The notes below the pieces were generated by a model. It saw only the letters and a list, made by a program, of their open reading frames with translations, searched no databases and was not told the origin of the DNA. From Acidaminococcaceae bacterium (lineage in GTDB: Bacteria; Bacillota; Negativicutes; Acidaminococcales; Acidaminococcaceae), in contig JAKVKY010000003.1 of assembly GCA_022484685.1 (NCBI GenBank), positions 1-64,000 on the forward strand: a stretch of 64,000 bases of DNA, read 5' to 3'. Positions 56,045-64,000 of this stretch are shown one piece after another. The stretch's first letter is position 1. The number at the start of each line of letters is the position of its first letter. The translations under genes were made by a program, and so were the position numbers.

Positions 56045-56719
56045 TTAATACTTGCTGTTATTTTCTTTAGACCGGCGTCCACCCAACTCACTGAGCAATT
56101 CGCCCGGCGTAATATTATGATAAGCCAATAGTACCAGGCAGTGATACCATAAATCGCTCATCTCGTACAAGACTTCCTCTTTGCTGTTGTTCTTGCTGGC
56201 GATAATGGTCTCAGCACTTTCCTCGCCCACCTTTTTCAAGATCTTATCCTGACCGCTGGTGAACAAGTACTTGGTATAACTCTTAGGACCGCCGTTTTCC
56301 CGTTTATAAAGAATGACCTTGTAAAGTTCGGCCAGCACCCCGGGAATGCTATCCTGTTTTACTTCCGGAACCGGTAAATTTTTGCCTTCGCCGGCATTCC
56401 ACAAAGGATTAAAGAAACAACTGTAGGCACCCGTATGGCAGGCCACGCCCTTTTGTTTCACCTTGACCAGGAGTGCATCGCCATCACAATCATAGGTGAT
56501 AGATTGTACTTCCTGAGTGTTGCCGCTGGTCTCGCCTTTATGCCATAATTCCTGACGGCTGCGGCTCCAGAACCAGGTTTGTCCTGTTTCGGCCGTCCGG
56601 GCCAGGGACTCACCGTTCATATAAGCTAACATCAAAACAGCACCGGTCTTAGCGTCCTGCACAATCGCCGGAATTAAACCTTTCTCGTCAAATTTAACGT
56701 TTGCAAAATTAATCTTCAT
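56045..56719 (-). CDS. hisIE: Bifunctional phosphoribosyl-AMP cyclohydrolase / phosphoribosyl-ATP pyrophosphatase
   Basis: This 224-residue fusion has a HisI domain (1-110) with [41 protein letters not shown] and the zinc-binding Cys/Asp positions, and a HisE domain (about 120-215) with [16 protein letters not shown] and [15 protein letters not shown] (metal-binding Glu/Asp). It performs steps 2 and 3 of histidine synthesis. Its ATG overlaps the stop of hisF (ATGA). It is the last gene of the his operon. Confidence 0.96.
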   Translation of the reverse strand: MKINFANVKFDEKGLIPAIVQDAKTGAVLMLAYMNGESLARTAETGQTWFWSRSRQELWHKGETSGNTQEVQSITYDCDGDALLVKVKQKGVACHTGAYSCFFNPLWNAGEGKNLPVPEVKQDSIPGVLAELYKVILYKRENGGPKSYTKYLFTSGQDKILKKVGEESAETIIASKNNSKEEVLYEMSDLWYHCLVLLAYHNITPGELLSELGGRRSKENNSKY

Positions 56720-57477
56720 GACATCCTCACCTCAACACCTTTAGCTTGTAAATACTCTTTCACCTGTTTAATCGTAAACTTGCGGTAGTGAAAAACACTG
56801 GCCGCTAAAACCGCATCCGCCTTACCCTCAGTCAGCACCTGATAAAAATGTTCCAACGTGCCGGCACCGCCGCTGGCGATAACCGGTACCGGAACCATTT
56901 CACTTACGGCCCGGGTCAGTTCCAAATCATAACCATTCTGGGTGCCATCGGCATCCATACTGGTCAAAAGAATCTCACCCGCACCCAGATCCACAGCCTG
57001 CTTAATCCAGGTCAGGGCGTCCAGTCCCGTAGGGGTACGACCGCCGTTCACATACACTTCCCACTGGTGGGTACCGCACCGTTTGGCATCTACCGCCAGG
57101 ACGATGCACTGACTGCCAAAAAGCTGGGCGCCTTCCCTGAGCAGCTGCGGATTTTTTACAGCTGCCGTATTAAGCGAGGTCTTATCGGCGCCTGCCTTCA
57201 GGCAGTTCCTAATATCCTGCACCGTACTGATACCACCGCCTACCGTCAGTGGCATAAACGCCCGCCCGGCCGTACGATTAATCACGTCCAGCATACTTTT
57301 ACGCTGTTCCACGCTGGCGGTGATATCCAGGAAGACCAGTTCATCCGCCATCTCTTCGTCGTAGCGGGCAGCCAGTTCCACCGGATCGCCGGCGTCACGC
57401 AGGCCCACAAAATTAGTGCCTTTCACCACACGTCCGGCTTTCACATCCAGACAGGGAATAATCCTCTTAGTGTGCAT
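56716..57477 (-). CDS. hisF: Imidazole glycerol phosphate synthase, cyclase subunit
   Basis: This 253-residue TIM barrel has catalytic Asp11 ([13 protein letters not shown]) and a second Asp near 130 (TSMDADGT). Phosphate-binding loops are VGGGIS and ASGGAG. It uses ammonia from HisH to make imidazole glycerol phosphate and AICAR. It overlaps hisA by 11 nt and hisIE by 4 nt. Confidence 0.97.
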   Translation of the reverse strand: MHTKRIIPCLDVKAGRVVKGTNFVGLRDAGDPVELAARYDEEMADELVFLDITASVEQRKSMLDVINRTAGRAFMPLTVGGGISTVQDIRNCLKAGADKTSLNTAAVKNPQLLREGAQLFGSQCIVLAVDAKRCGTHQWEVYVNGGRTPTGLDALTWIKQAVDLGAGEILLTSMDADGTQNGYDLELTRAVSEMVPVPVIASGGAGTLEHFYQVLTEGKADAVLAASVFHYRKFTIKQVKEYLQAKGVEVRMS

Positions 57478-58207
57478 GAGCAGCTCCCTTCACCAAAGCC
57501 AGCGCTGCCTTCAAATCGATGGCACCGGTGTAGATAGCCTTGCCGATGATGCAGCCTTCAATCCCGTCTGCCTCGCACGCCATAAGTTTTTTCACATCCG
57601 CCAGATCATGGACGCCGCCGCTGGCTACCACTTTCACGCCGCTCTCCCGGGCCAGTTTAGCTGTTGCTTCCACGTTCACGCCGCTAAGCATGCCATCTCT
57701 GCCGATATCGGTAAAAATAATATGCCGCACACCAAACGCAGCCATCTGTTTAGCCAGTTCAATGTAATTTAAGCCGCTGCCGTCACCCCAACCATGCAGG
57801 GCAACCTCCCCGTTCCTGGCATCAATTCCGATTACCATCTGGTGGGGAAAATATTTACAGGTTTCCCGGACCAGTTCCTGGTCATCCACTGCCGCGCTGC
57901 CCAGGATAACCCGGGATACACCCAGATCCAAAAGCTGGGACACAGTTTCCATGCTGCGGATGCCGCCGCCTACCTCGATAGGAATTTTACTGGCTGCCAG
58001 GATCCTTTTAATCGTGGCCAGGTTACGTTCACCACCGGACCTGGCGCCATCCAGATCCACCACATGGATAAATTCGGCGCCGGCTTCAGAAAATCTAACC
58101 GCCATCTCGGCCGGGTCATCCGCAAAAACTGTTTCCTGATCAAACCGTCCTTCCGTCAGGCGCACACATTTACCGCCCCGAATATCAATTGCCGGAAATA
58201 TAATCAT
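57467..58207 (-). CDS. hisA: Phosphoribosylformimino-5-aminoimidazole carboxamide ribotide isomerase
   Basis: This 246-residue TIM barrel is homologous to HisF. Catalytic Asp8 lies in [14 protein letters not shown] and a second Asp near 127 in FTDIGRDGM. Phosphate loops are VGGGIRS and ASGGVHD. It carries out the Amadori rearrangement before HisF. It starts 12 nt after hisH ends. Confidence 0.97.
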   Translation of the reverse strand: MIIFPAIDIRGGKCVRLTEGRFDQETVFADDPAEMAVRFSEAGAEFIHVVDLDGARSGGERNLATIKRILAASKIPIEVGGGIRSMETVSQLLDLGVSRVILGSAAVDDQELVRETCKYFPHQMVIGIDARNGEVALHGWGDGSGLNYIELAKQMAAFGVRHIIFTDIGRDGMLSGVNVEATAKLARESGVKVVASGGVHDLADVKKLMACEADGIEGCIIGKAIYTGAIDLKAALALVKGAAHAH

Positions 58208-58219
58208 CTTGCGCCCTCC

Positions 58220-58831
58220 TTACCATGCTACAAATTTCTGTAATAAACTTAAGCCTACCCGGCTGCTTTTTTCCGGATGGAACTGAAATCCTTGTACGCT
58301 GCCTCTGCCCACGCTGGCCGTAATTTCCTGTCCATAGTCGCACACTGCGGTAATTAAACTTTTATCTTCCGGTTCACAATGATAGCTATGCACAAAATAA
58401 ACATATTGCCCGGCGGCTTCCGTCAAAAGCGGCGATGGAGTTTTAAGTTCCAACCGGTTCCAACCCATATGCGGTATTTTTTCCCTGGTGGTCAGCTTGC
58501 GGACCTGTCCGGGGAAATAACCCAGACCCTGTACGCCTGGCGCCTCCTCGCTGCCTTCAAACAAAACCTGCATGCCCAGGCAGATGCCCAGGAAGGGCTT
58601 GCCACTGTGCAGATACTCTTGCAAGAGCGGCACCAGACCGGCTTCTGTCAAATTTGCCATACAGTCACCAAAAGCTCCCACGCCGGGCAGAATTAATTTT
58701 TCCGCCTTGGCAATCAGCGCCGGATCACCCGTCACCACAGGAACTCCCCCTACCGCCAGGATTGCTTTATTCACACTATGCAGATTGCCCATGCCATAGT
58801 CGACAATTATTACCTGTTTGGTCATCTTCAT
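58220..58831 (-). CDS. hisH: Imidazole glycerol phosphate synthase, glutaminase subunit
   Basis: This 203-residue class I glutamine amidotransferase has VDYGMGNLHSV near the N-terminus, the nucleophile Cys in GICLGMQVLFEGSEE (about 80-94) and the His-Glu pair in GFQFHPEKSS (about 180-189). It delivers ammonia to HisF through the subunit interface. ATG codons at 58829-58831 and two codons later are both possible starts. Confidence 0.96.
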   Translation of the reverse strand: MKMTKQVIIVDYGMGNLHSVNKAILAVGGVPVVTGDPALIAKAEKLILPGVGAFGDCMANLTEAGLVPLLQEYLHSGKPFLGICLGMQVLFEGSEEAPGVQGLGYFPGQVRKLTTREKIPHMGWNRLELKTPSPLLTEAAGQYVYFVHSYHCEPEDKSLITAVCDYGQEITASVGRGSVQGFQFHPEKSSRVGLSLLQKFVAW

Positions 58832-58872
58832 TCCACACCGGGAACACCGGTGCGTCCCCGTATCTCCCCTTC

Positions 58873-59535
58873 TTACAAAGTTCCCTTACTGCTCATGACA
58901 CCGTGCACCCGGCTGTCCATAGCCACCGCCTGCGCCAAAGCCCTGGCAAAAGCTTTAAACATACCTTCAATCAGGTGGTGCACATTACTGCCATACAAGA
59001 CATTTATATGCAGGGTCAGACCGCTTTCCATGGCCACAGCCCTAAAAAATTCCTCTGCCATCTCCGTGTCAAAGTTGCCCAACTTAAGCTTAGGAATCTC
59101 GGCATGAAAAACCAGGAACGGCCGGCCTGAAAAATCCAGGGCCACCTGCACCAGGGTTTCATCCATAGGAATCAGTGCTTCCCCATAACGATGGATACCC
59201 GTCTTATCTCCCAGCGCTTGTTTCAGCGCCTGCCCCAAGGCCAGGCCGCAATCCTCCACCGTATGGTGACTGTCTACCTCCAAATCACCCTGCGCCTGCA
59301 TTTCTAAATCCACAAAGCCATGCCGGGCCAGCAAGACCAGCATGTGGTCCAGAAAGCCCACACCGGTAGCAATCTTATGCTTACCACTGCCATCCAGGTT
59401 CAATTTAAGCTGTACGCTGGTCTCCGCCGTAGTCCGCTTAATCTCGGCCACACGGGCAGCAACTGCCGGTTTACGTTTGCGTCCCGGTTTGTGATTAGTC
59501 CCTGCAGATTTCGTTAGTGTTTTTGTCCGTACCAT
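58873..59535 (-). CDS. hisB: Imidazoleglycerol-phosphate dehydratase, with basic N-terminal extension
   Basis: This 220-residue enzyme has the family core from about residue 28 (RVAEIKRTTAETSVQLKLNLDG) with the metal-binding FLDHM, HHTVEDCGLALG and later HHLIEGMFKAFARAL motifs. Monofunctional HisB is usually about 195 residues. Here residues 1-27 form an extra Lys/Arg-rich tail. A GGGGAGG site 8 nt before the ATG supports the long start, and no internal start codon with a good site precedes the core. The role of the tail is unknown. Confidence 0.95.
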   Translation of the reverse strand: MVRTKTLTKSAGTNHKPGRKRKPAVAARVAEIKRTTAETSVQLKLNLDGSGKHKIATGVGFLDHMLVLLARHGFVDLEMQAQGDLEVDSHHTVEDCGLALGQALKQALGDKTGIHRYGEALIPMDETLVQVALDFSGRPFLVFHAEIPKLKLGNFDTEMAEEFFRAVAMESGLTLHINVLYGSNVHHLIEGMFKAFARALAQAVAMDSRVHGVMSSKGTL

Positions 59536-59536
59536 C

Positions 59537-60736
59537 TTATCTGCCTCCCCGGCATAAAGTCTTAATCGCGCCTAAAACTTTGACATTCTCTTCCGGCCTG
59601 CCCATCGTGATCCGCATGCAGCCCTGAAGTGCCGGATGTTCCGTGAAGTCTCTGATTAAAATACGTTCCTGCAGTAAATTTTTGAAAATATATTTGCCAG
59701 CTTTGGTAGCCTGACTGTAATTATTGTCCCGGCCAAACTCTTCATCGTACTTAACGGCCAGTCGCTCCCGCAGTTCTCCTGCCGGTGTACAGCACAAGAA
59801 ATTGGTAGCACTGGGATAAACCTGCATGCCCACGCTGGCTAACTCACCGGCAAAAATATCCCGCTGGCTGATAATCTCATCCTGAATATCCTTATACGCA
59901 TCCCGGTGCTGATAACAGCTGGCCGCTACCATCAAAGAATAGCCATTCACATGGTAAGGCAGCAGCGTCTTGCCTAAAATACGCATCATGAGCGCACTGC
60001 CCACAGCATAACCGCACCGCATACCCGCTAAACCATAAGCCTTGGAAAAAGTACGGAAGACCATAAAATTACTATATTTTCCGGTCAGGGCCAAGGTACT
60101 GCCCGCCACCAGCTTCAGCTTGGCCAGGGGCCGCAAATCTCTGGCATCCACGCCGCTGCCCCGGGCAAATTCCATGTACGCCTCGTCCATGATGACCGGG
60201 CAATCCACATTAGCAATAATTTCTTCCATGGCCGCTAACGGATTGTAATTACCCGTAGGATTATTAGGATTACAAATAATCAAGAGAGCCGGCTGTTGCT
60301 TCTTACAAAAATCTATCACTACCGCCGGGTCCACAAAACCTTCCACGTCCAGGGGAAAAGGAGCAGCTTCGCTGTCCGCCAGGTTGGCATAAACCCCGTA
60401 CATGGAAAAACTGGGATACGGATACGCGATACGTCTGCCCGCGCCGCCAAAAGCATAACAAGCCATCTGTAAAAGTTCACTGCTGCCATTGCCGATACGT
60501 ACATTGGCTTCATCCATCCCTAAGTCGTCGGCAATCAGCCGGGCCAGACTTTCTGCTTTCATGGGCGGATAGCGGTTAAAACTAAAATTCCGTGTCCGGT
60601 CCAGTACTTCTTCTAAAACCGGCGCCGGCATCGGATAGTTATTCTCATTGGCGTTGACGACGATATCGGCATCAACGGTCTCTACCTCATATTCTTCCAG
60701 ACGTTCCAACCCTTTACGGGCATTAATGAATGCCAT
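59537..60736 (-). CDS. hisC: Histidinol-phosphate aminotransferase
   Basis: This 399-residue fold-type I PLP enzyme converts imidazole acetol phosphate to histidinol phosphate. Substrate/PLP motifs are NANENNYPMPAP, GNGSSELLQM, NPNNPTGNYNP and DEAYMEFARG; the Schiff-base Lys is in FRTFSKAYGLAGMRCGYAVG. It is somewhat longer than the common 350-370 residues, mainly through inserts in the second half. ATG at 60734-60736 is used, with AGGGG upstream; a GTG four codons earlier is possible. It ends 1 nt before hisB begins. Confidence 0.94.
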   Translation of the reverse strand: MAFINARKGLERLEEYEVETVDADIVVNANENNYPMPAPVLEEVLDRTRNFSFNRYPPMKAESLARLIADDLGMDEANVRIGNGSSELLQMACYAFGGAGRRIAYPYPSFSMYGVYANLADSEAAPFPLDVEGFVDPAVVIDFCKKQQPALLIICNPNNPTGNYNPLAAMEEIIANVDCPVIMDEAYMEFARGSGVDARDLRPLAKLKLVAGSTLALTGKYSNFMVFRTFSKAYGLAGMRCGYAVGSALMMRILGKTLLPYHVNGYSLMVAASCYQHRDAYKDIQDEIISQRDIFAGELASVGMQVYPSATNFLCCTPAGELRERLAVKYDEEFGRDNNYSQATKAGKYIFKNLLQERILIRDFTEHPALQGCMRITMGRPEENVKVLGAIKTLCRGGR

Positions 60737-60800
60737 CTTACCCCTCACTCCTTGCTTGATTCCTCCACACTGTTAGTACACACCGCTACATACCAATCCT

Positions 60801-62144
60801 TTATTTGCCAATACGTTTCCTGATTGCATTGGCATGAGCGCCCAGGCCTTCCGCCTCCGCCATCATGATAATATCTTCCGCAGCTTCGCTTAAAGCCGCC
60901 TGGGTATAAGCGATGATGCTGGTCTTTTTCATAAAAGTTTCCACGTTCAGGACGCTATAAAACTTGGCAGTGCCGCCCGTAGGTAAAATATGGTTAGGAC
61001 CGGCATAATAATCACCCAAAGGTTCCGGAGAATAAGCTCCCAAGAATAAAGCGCCGGCGTTACGCAGCTTAGGCAGCATCTCAAACGGTGACCTGGTCAT
61101 AATTTCCAGATGCTCGGGCGCGCTGATGTTGGCCATAGCCACTACCTGTTCCAGATCTTTAGCCAGGATAATTTTACCCTGCCCTTCCAGCGAGGTACGG
61201 GCAATTTCTTCCCGGGATAACTGTTTCAACTGTACTTCCAGTTCGGCTGCGGTAGCCGTAGCCACCTCCGGACTATCCGTCAACAGGATGGCGCAAGCCA
61301 AAGGATCATGCTCCGCCTGGCTTAACAAATCGGCCGCCAGATATTCCGGCTTAGCCGTTTCATCCGCTACAATTAAAATTTCACTGGGACCGGCCAGCAT
61401 ATCAATATCCACATGGCCGTACACGGCTTTTTTAGCCAAGGTCACGAAAATATTGCCGGGACCGGTAATCTTATTGACCTTGGGCACGGTCTCCGTACCA
61501 AAGGCCATGGCAGCAATGGCCTGGGCACCGCCCATCTTATAAATCTCGGTAATGCCTAATTTCTCCGCCGTGATCAGCACGTACGGATTCAGCTTACCAT
61601 CCCGTCCTGGAGGCGCTGCCATCACGATATGGGGAACGCCGGCCACGATAGCCGGGCAGGCATTCATAATTACGGAAGAAGGATACGCAGCGGTACCACC
61701 GGGAACATACAAACCTACGGAATCCACCGGCGTCAACTTCTGGCCCAGCATACTGCCATGAGCCCGTTCGGTCAGCCAGCTTTTGGGCATTTGTTCCACG
61801 TGAAACTTTTTCACATTCTTAATCGCCCGGCAGATAGCGTCAATGACCTTAGGATCAACCAGGGTCCTGGCCTCGTCAAATTCTTTTTCCGTAACCCGTA
61901 GCTGGTCAGCTGTCAAATTGGCTTTATCCAGCAGGTTCGTGTAATACAGCAGCTTGGCATCACCGCCGTGCCGCACCTCATTCACAATCTTCTCTACCAC
62001 CTGGGCTGCGGTCAGAGGTGCGCCAAACATGGCGTTCACACCTTCCTGTACCCTGGGGCTGAGCGTTGCTTCATCAAAAGCTTTTTTCTTTAACAAAGCG
62101 GCCATCTGGGCCGGAGTCATCTTTCTGGCATCGGTAACTTGCAT
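60801..62144 (-). CDS. hisD: Histidinol dehydrogenase
   Basis: This 447-residue zinc enzyme makes the last two NAD-dependent oxidations to histidine. It has SVGLYVPGGTAAYPSSVIMNACPA, KITGPGNIFVTLAKKAVYGHVDIDMLAGPSE and AQAEHDP-like SQAEHDPLA (zinc ligands), and the C-terminal GPNHILPTGGTAKFYS with the conserved His. The ATG overlaps the hisG stop by one base. Confidence 0.97.
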   Translation of the reverse strand: MQVTDARKMTPAQMAALLKKKAFDEATLSPRVQEGVNAMFGAPLTAAQVVEKIVNEVRHGGDAKLLYYTNLLDKANLTADQLRVTEKEFDEARTLVDPKVIDAICRAIKNVKKFHVEQMPKSWLTERAHGSMLGQKLTPVDSVGLYVPGGTAAYPSSVIMNACPAIVAGVPHIVMAAPPGRDGKLNPYVLITAEKLGITEIYKMGGAQAIAAMAFGTETVPKVNKITGPGNIFVTLAKKAVYGHVDIDMLAGPSEILIVADETAKPEYLAADLLSQAEHDPLACAILLTDSPEVATATAAELEVQLKQLSREEIARTSLEGQGKIILAKDLEQVVAMANISAPEHLEIMTRSPFEMLPKLRNAGALFLGAYSPEPLGDYYAGPNHILPTGGTAKFYSVLNVETFMKKTSIIAYTQAALSEAAEDIIMMAEAEGLGAHANAIRKRIGK

Positions 62145-62818
62145 TATTTCTCCTCTTCTTCCTTTAAAACTCGTTCCAAATCTGTCACCAGTTTATGTAA
62201 CCGGTCATATTTTAATTTAAAGCTGACCCTGTTCGCAATCAAGCGGGCAGTGGCTGTAAAAACGCTGTCCACTTCCACTAACTTATTTTCTTTTAAGGTC
62301 CGTCCTGTTTCTACTATATCCACAATTAATTCGCTGAGGCCGATCAACGGTCCCAATTCGATGGAACCATTCAGTTTAATAATTTCGGTCTGAATACCCA
62401 GCTTATCAAAATAAGCTTTGGCACAATGCGGATATTTTGTAGCCACTCTCAGATGCGCGTAATCTTCCAGTTGGGGCCGCCGGGCATTTTCCGGTACGGC
62501 CAGCATCAGCCGGCATTTACCAAAACCTAGATCTAAAAGTTCGTAAACATCTTTACGGGCTTCCAGCAGCACATCCTTACCGATGATGCCGATATCCGCA
62601 GCTCCATACTCCACATAAGTAGGCAGATCCACTGTCTTGGTAATGATAAAACGCAGCTTCTTGGCTTCGTTGGTAATAACCAGTTTGCGGCTGCTCTCTG
62701 TGACATTATCAGCGCTGTAACCGACCTTCGCCAGCAAATCTACGCTCCGCTGGAATAGCTTTCCCTTAGGGAGAGCGATCGTAATATAATCTTCCATATA
62801 ATCAGGAAACTCCTTCAT
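62144..62818 (-). CDS. hisG: ATP phosphoribosyltransferase, short form
   Basis: This 224-residue short-form HisG lacks the C-terminal ACT regulatory domain and so needs HisZ, encoded just upstream, for activity and histidine feedback. It has TIALPKGKLFQRSVDLL, the EYGAADIGIIGKD motif and a DIVETGRTLKEN phosphate-binding loop. Two starts are possible: 62816-62818, with AAGGCGG upstream, or ATG seven codons later, closer to the family N-terminus. The longer one is given. Confidence 0.95.
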   Translation of the reverse strand: MKEFPDYMEDYITIALPKGKLFQRSVDLLAKVGYSADNVTESSRKLVITNEAKKLRFIITKTVDLPTYVEYGAADIGIIGKDVLLEARKDVYELLDLGFGKCRLMLAVPENARRPQLEDYAHLRVATKYPHCAKAYFDKLGIQTEIIKLNGSIELGPLIGLSELIVDIVETGRTLKENKLVEVDSVFTATARLIANRVSFKLKYDRLHKLVTDLERVLKEEEEK

Positions 62819-62820
62819 GC

Positions 62821-64000
62821 TTATTCCGCCTTGCCAATCAGGGTATAGGCACAGCAGCGGGCCACCTTCATCTGTGCTTCCGGCGTCTCATCCTTAGAGC
62901 AGGGCCGCGGTGCCAGTTTAACGCTTTGTCCCTGAGCCCGTAAATCCATGCAGGCCTTGATAGCCTCCGGCAACGCTCCCGGCTTATAAGCTACTAATAA
63001 ATCTGTAAGCCGGTTAATTTCCAGCTTACCCGCTCTGGCTAACGCCAGGGCAACCCGGTCTACCCCTAAGGCAAAACCAATGGCCGGACAAGGCGAGCCA
63101 AAAGCCGCCATCATCTTATCATAACGGCCGCCGCCGATGATGGGATAGCCCAGCTCCGGCGTATAACCTTCAAAGATCATCCCCGTGTAATAATCAAAAT
63201 CCCGGAGTAATCCCAGATCAAAAGTCACGTATGCCGCCACACCATAGGCCTCCGTCAGTTTGTACATCTCCTGTAAGCTTGCCAACGCCTGTAAACATTG
63301 AGGCTCAGTTAATTTTTCTGCCAGGTCTGCTAACAATTTGGCATCGCCCTGCAAGAAAAGCAGTTCTTCCATGACTTGAGCCAAAGGACCTGTCAGATGC
63401 TGCTGCCGTACCAGATTTTTCAAGCCCACGGCATTATGCGTAATCAGACAATGCTTAAACTTCTGTAGCTGCTCCGTATTAAAAGCAGCTGCCTTCGCCA
63501 GTCCGTCAATAAAGGCTACCTGACCTACGCTCAGCGTAAAATGCGTCAAGCCTGCTTCCTGCAGTGCTGTGACCGCCAGGGCGATAACTTCTGCATCTGC
63601 CGCCGGGCCAGCCTCACCCATCATCTCAATCCCGGCCTGGGTAAACTCACACTGCCGTCCGGATTGTGCTTCTTCATAACGGAAAAGCTGAGCCCGATAA
63701 CTGAGGCGCTTTACACCTGGTTCTCCCTGCAGGCGGGTGGCAACCAGGCGGGCAATGGGCGCCGTCATATCCGTACGCAGCATCAGGGTATTATTTTGTC
63801 TGTCAAAAAATTTGAAGTTACTATCACTTACGCGGCCCCCGCCGCCAAAAGTAGCCAGATATTCAAAGGTCGGCGTAGCGACTTCTTCAAATCCCCACGC
63901 GGCAAAAGTAGCTGCGATACTGTCTTCCATCTTTCTCCTGGCAGCCGCTTCTCCCGGTAAAATATCTGCCGTGCCGTAGGGTACCTGTAAAATTCTGTTA
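62821..64000 (-). CDS. hisZ: ATP phosphoribosyltransferase regulatory subunit (5' end beyond window)
   Basis: This HisRS-like regulatory subunit forms an octamer with short HisG and binds histidine for feedback. Class II synthetase-like motifs are present: MLRTDMTAPIARLVATR (motif 2 region), SYRAQLFRYE, and GGRYDKMMAAFG near the C-terminus. The frame stays open to the right edge; the residues before the internal Met at 63928-63930 read NRILQVPYGTADILPGEAA, which is the true family N-terminus, so that Met is not the start. The start should lie only a few codons outside the window. At least 392 residues are encoded here. Confidence 0.93.
   Translation of the reverse strand, partial: NRILQVPYGTADILPGEAAARRKMEDSIAATFAAWGFEEVATPTFEYLATFGGGGRVSDSNFKFFDRQNNTLMLRTDMTAPIARLVATRLQGEPGVKRLSYRAQLFRYEEAQSGRQCEFTQAGIEMMGEAGPAADAEVIALAVTALQEAGLTHFTLSVGQVAFIDGLAKAAAFNTEQLQKFKHCLITHNAVGLKNLVRQQHLTGPLAQVMEELLFLQGDAKLLADLAEKLTEPQCLQALASLQEMYKLTEAYGVAAYVTFDLGLLRDFDYYTGMIFEGYTPELGYPIIGGGRYDKMMAAFGSPCPAIGFALGVDRVALALARAGKLEINRLTDLLVAYKPGALPEAIKACMDLRAQGQSVKLAPRPCSKDETPEAQMKVARCCAYTLIGKAE

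Noticed and set aside
62821-63930. HisZ reading that starts at the internal Met at 63930
   Set aside because: The same frame continues upstream with the typical HisZ N-terminus up to the window edge, so the gene is cut by the window rather than short.

Overview
The window looks like chromosome from an anaerobic Negativicute (diderm Firmicute), most probably an Acidaminococcaceae bacterium close to Phascolarctobacterium. This is an inference from gene content. A near-complete succinate-to-propionate pathway ends in a sodium-pumping methylmalonyl-CoA decarboxylase. With it are [FeFe]-hydrogenase, pyruvate:ferredoxin oxidoreductase, hybrid cluster protein, a T-box leader and an O-antigen-ligase-like gene. 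No insertion sequence, prophage, CRISPR array or rRNA was seen. Most genes lie on the minus strand.

Layout. (1) 46-8162, minus: succinate fermentation operon, read from a good sigma-A-type promoter (8134-8162): CoA-transferase, methylmalonyl-CoA mutase split into catalytic and B12-binding subunits, MeaB chaperone, epimerase, then decarboxylase alpha, delta and biotin subunits; the membrane beta subunit is expected beyond the left edge. (2) 8242-16727, minus: an electron-bifurcating-type [FeFe]-hydrogenase (NuoE-, NuoF- and HydA-like subunits plus a ferredoxin-like protein), co-transcribed with a putative sensory hydrogenase, two DRTGG proteins, two kinase-like ATPases and a PHP phosphoesterase. 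(3) 16744-22666: O-antigen-ligase-like protein, folC, and valS under a valine T-box. (4) 22704-26081: feoAB divergent from a cation diffusion facilitator. (5) 26316-26574: a short cobalamin riboswitch with its own promoter and terminator but no recognisable target gene. (6) 26590-39297: engB, a BMP-type nucleoside ABC transporter, an FAD protein and lon, then tig-clpP-clpX. (7) 39340-45517: tRNA-Gly, Na/Pi symporter, PFOR and an unrecognised small gene. (8) 45644-53153: hcp, adenine deaminase, an exported argininosuccinate-lyase-like protein, and sucCD. (9) 53290-55950: tRNA-Ala, a membrane diguanylate cyclase and, divergent from it, a protein resembling a pentameric ligand-gated ion channel. 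(10) 56045-64000: his operon in the order hisZ-G-D-C-B-H-A-F-IE, with hisZ cut by the right edge.

How they fit together. Succinate is activated by CoA transfer or by SucCD, rearranged by the B12-dependent mutase and decarboxylated to drive Na+ export. PFOR and the hydrogenase handle reduced ferredoxin and NADH. B12 is therefore central, which makes the orphan cobalamin riboswitch notable. The hydrogenase operon appears to carry its own H2 or redox signalling cassette. The channel-like protein beside a c-di-GMP enzyme is the most unexpected coding find.
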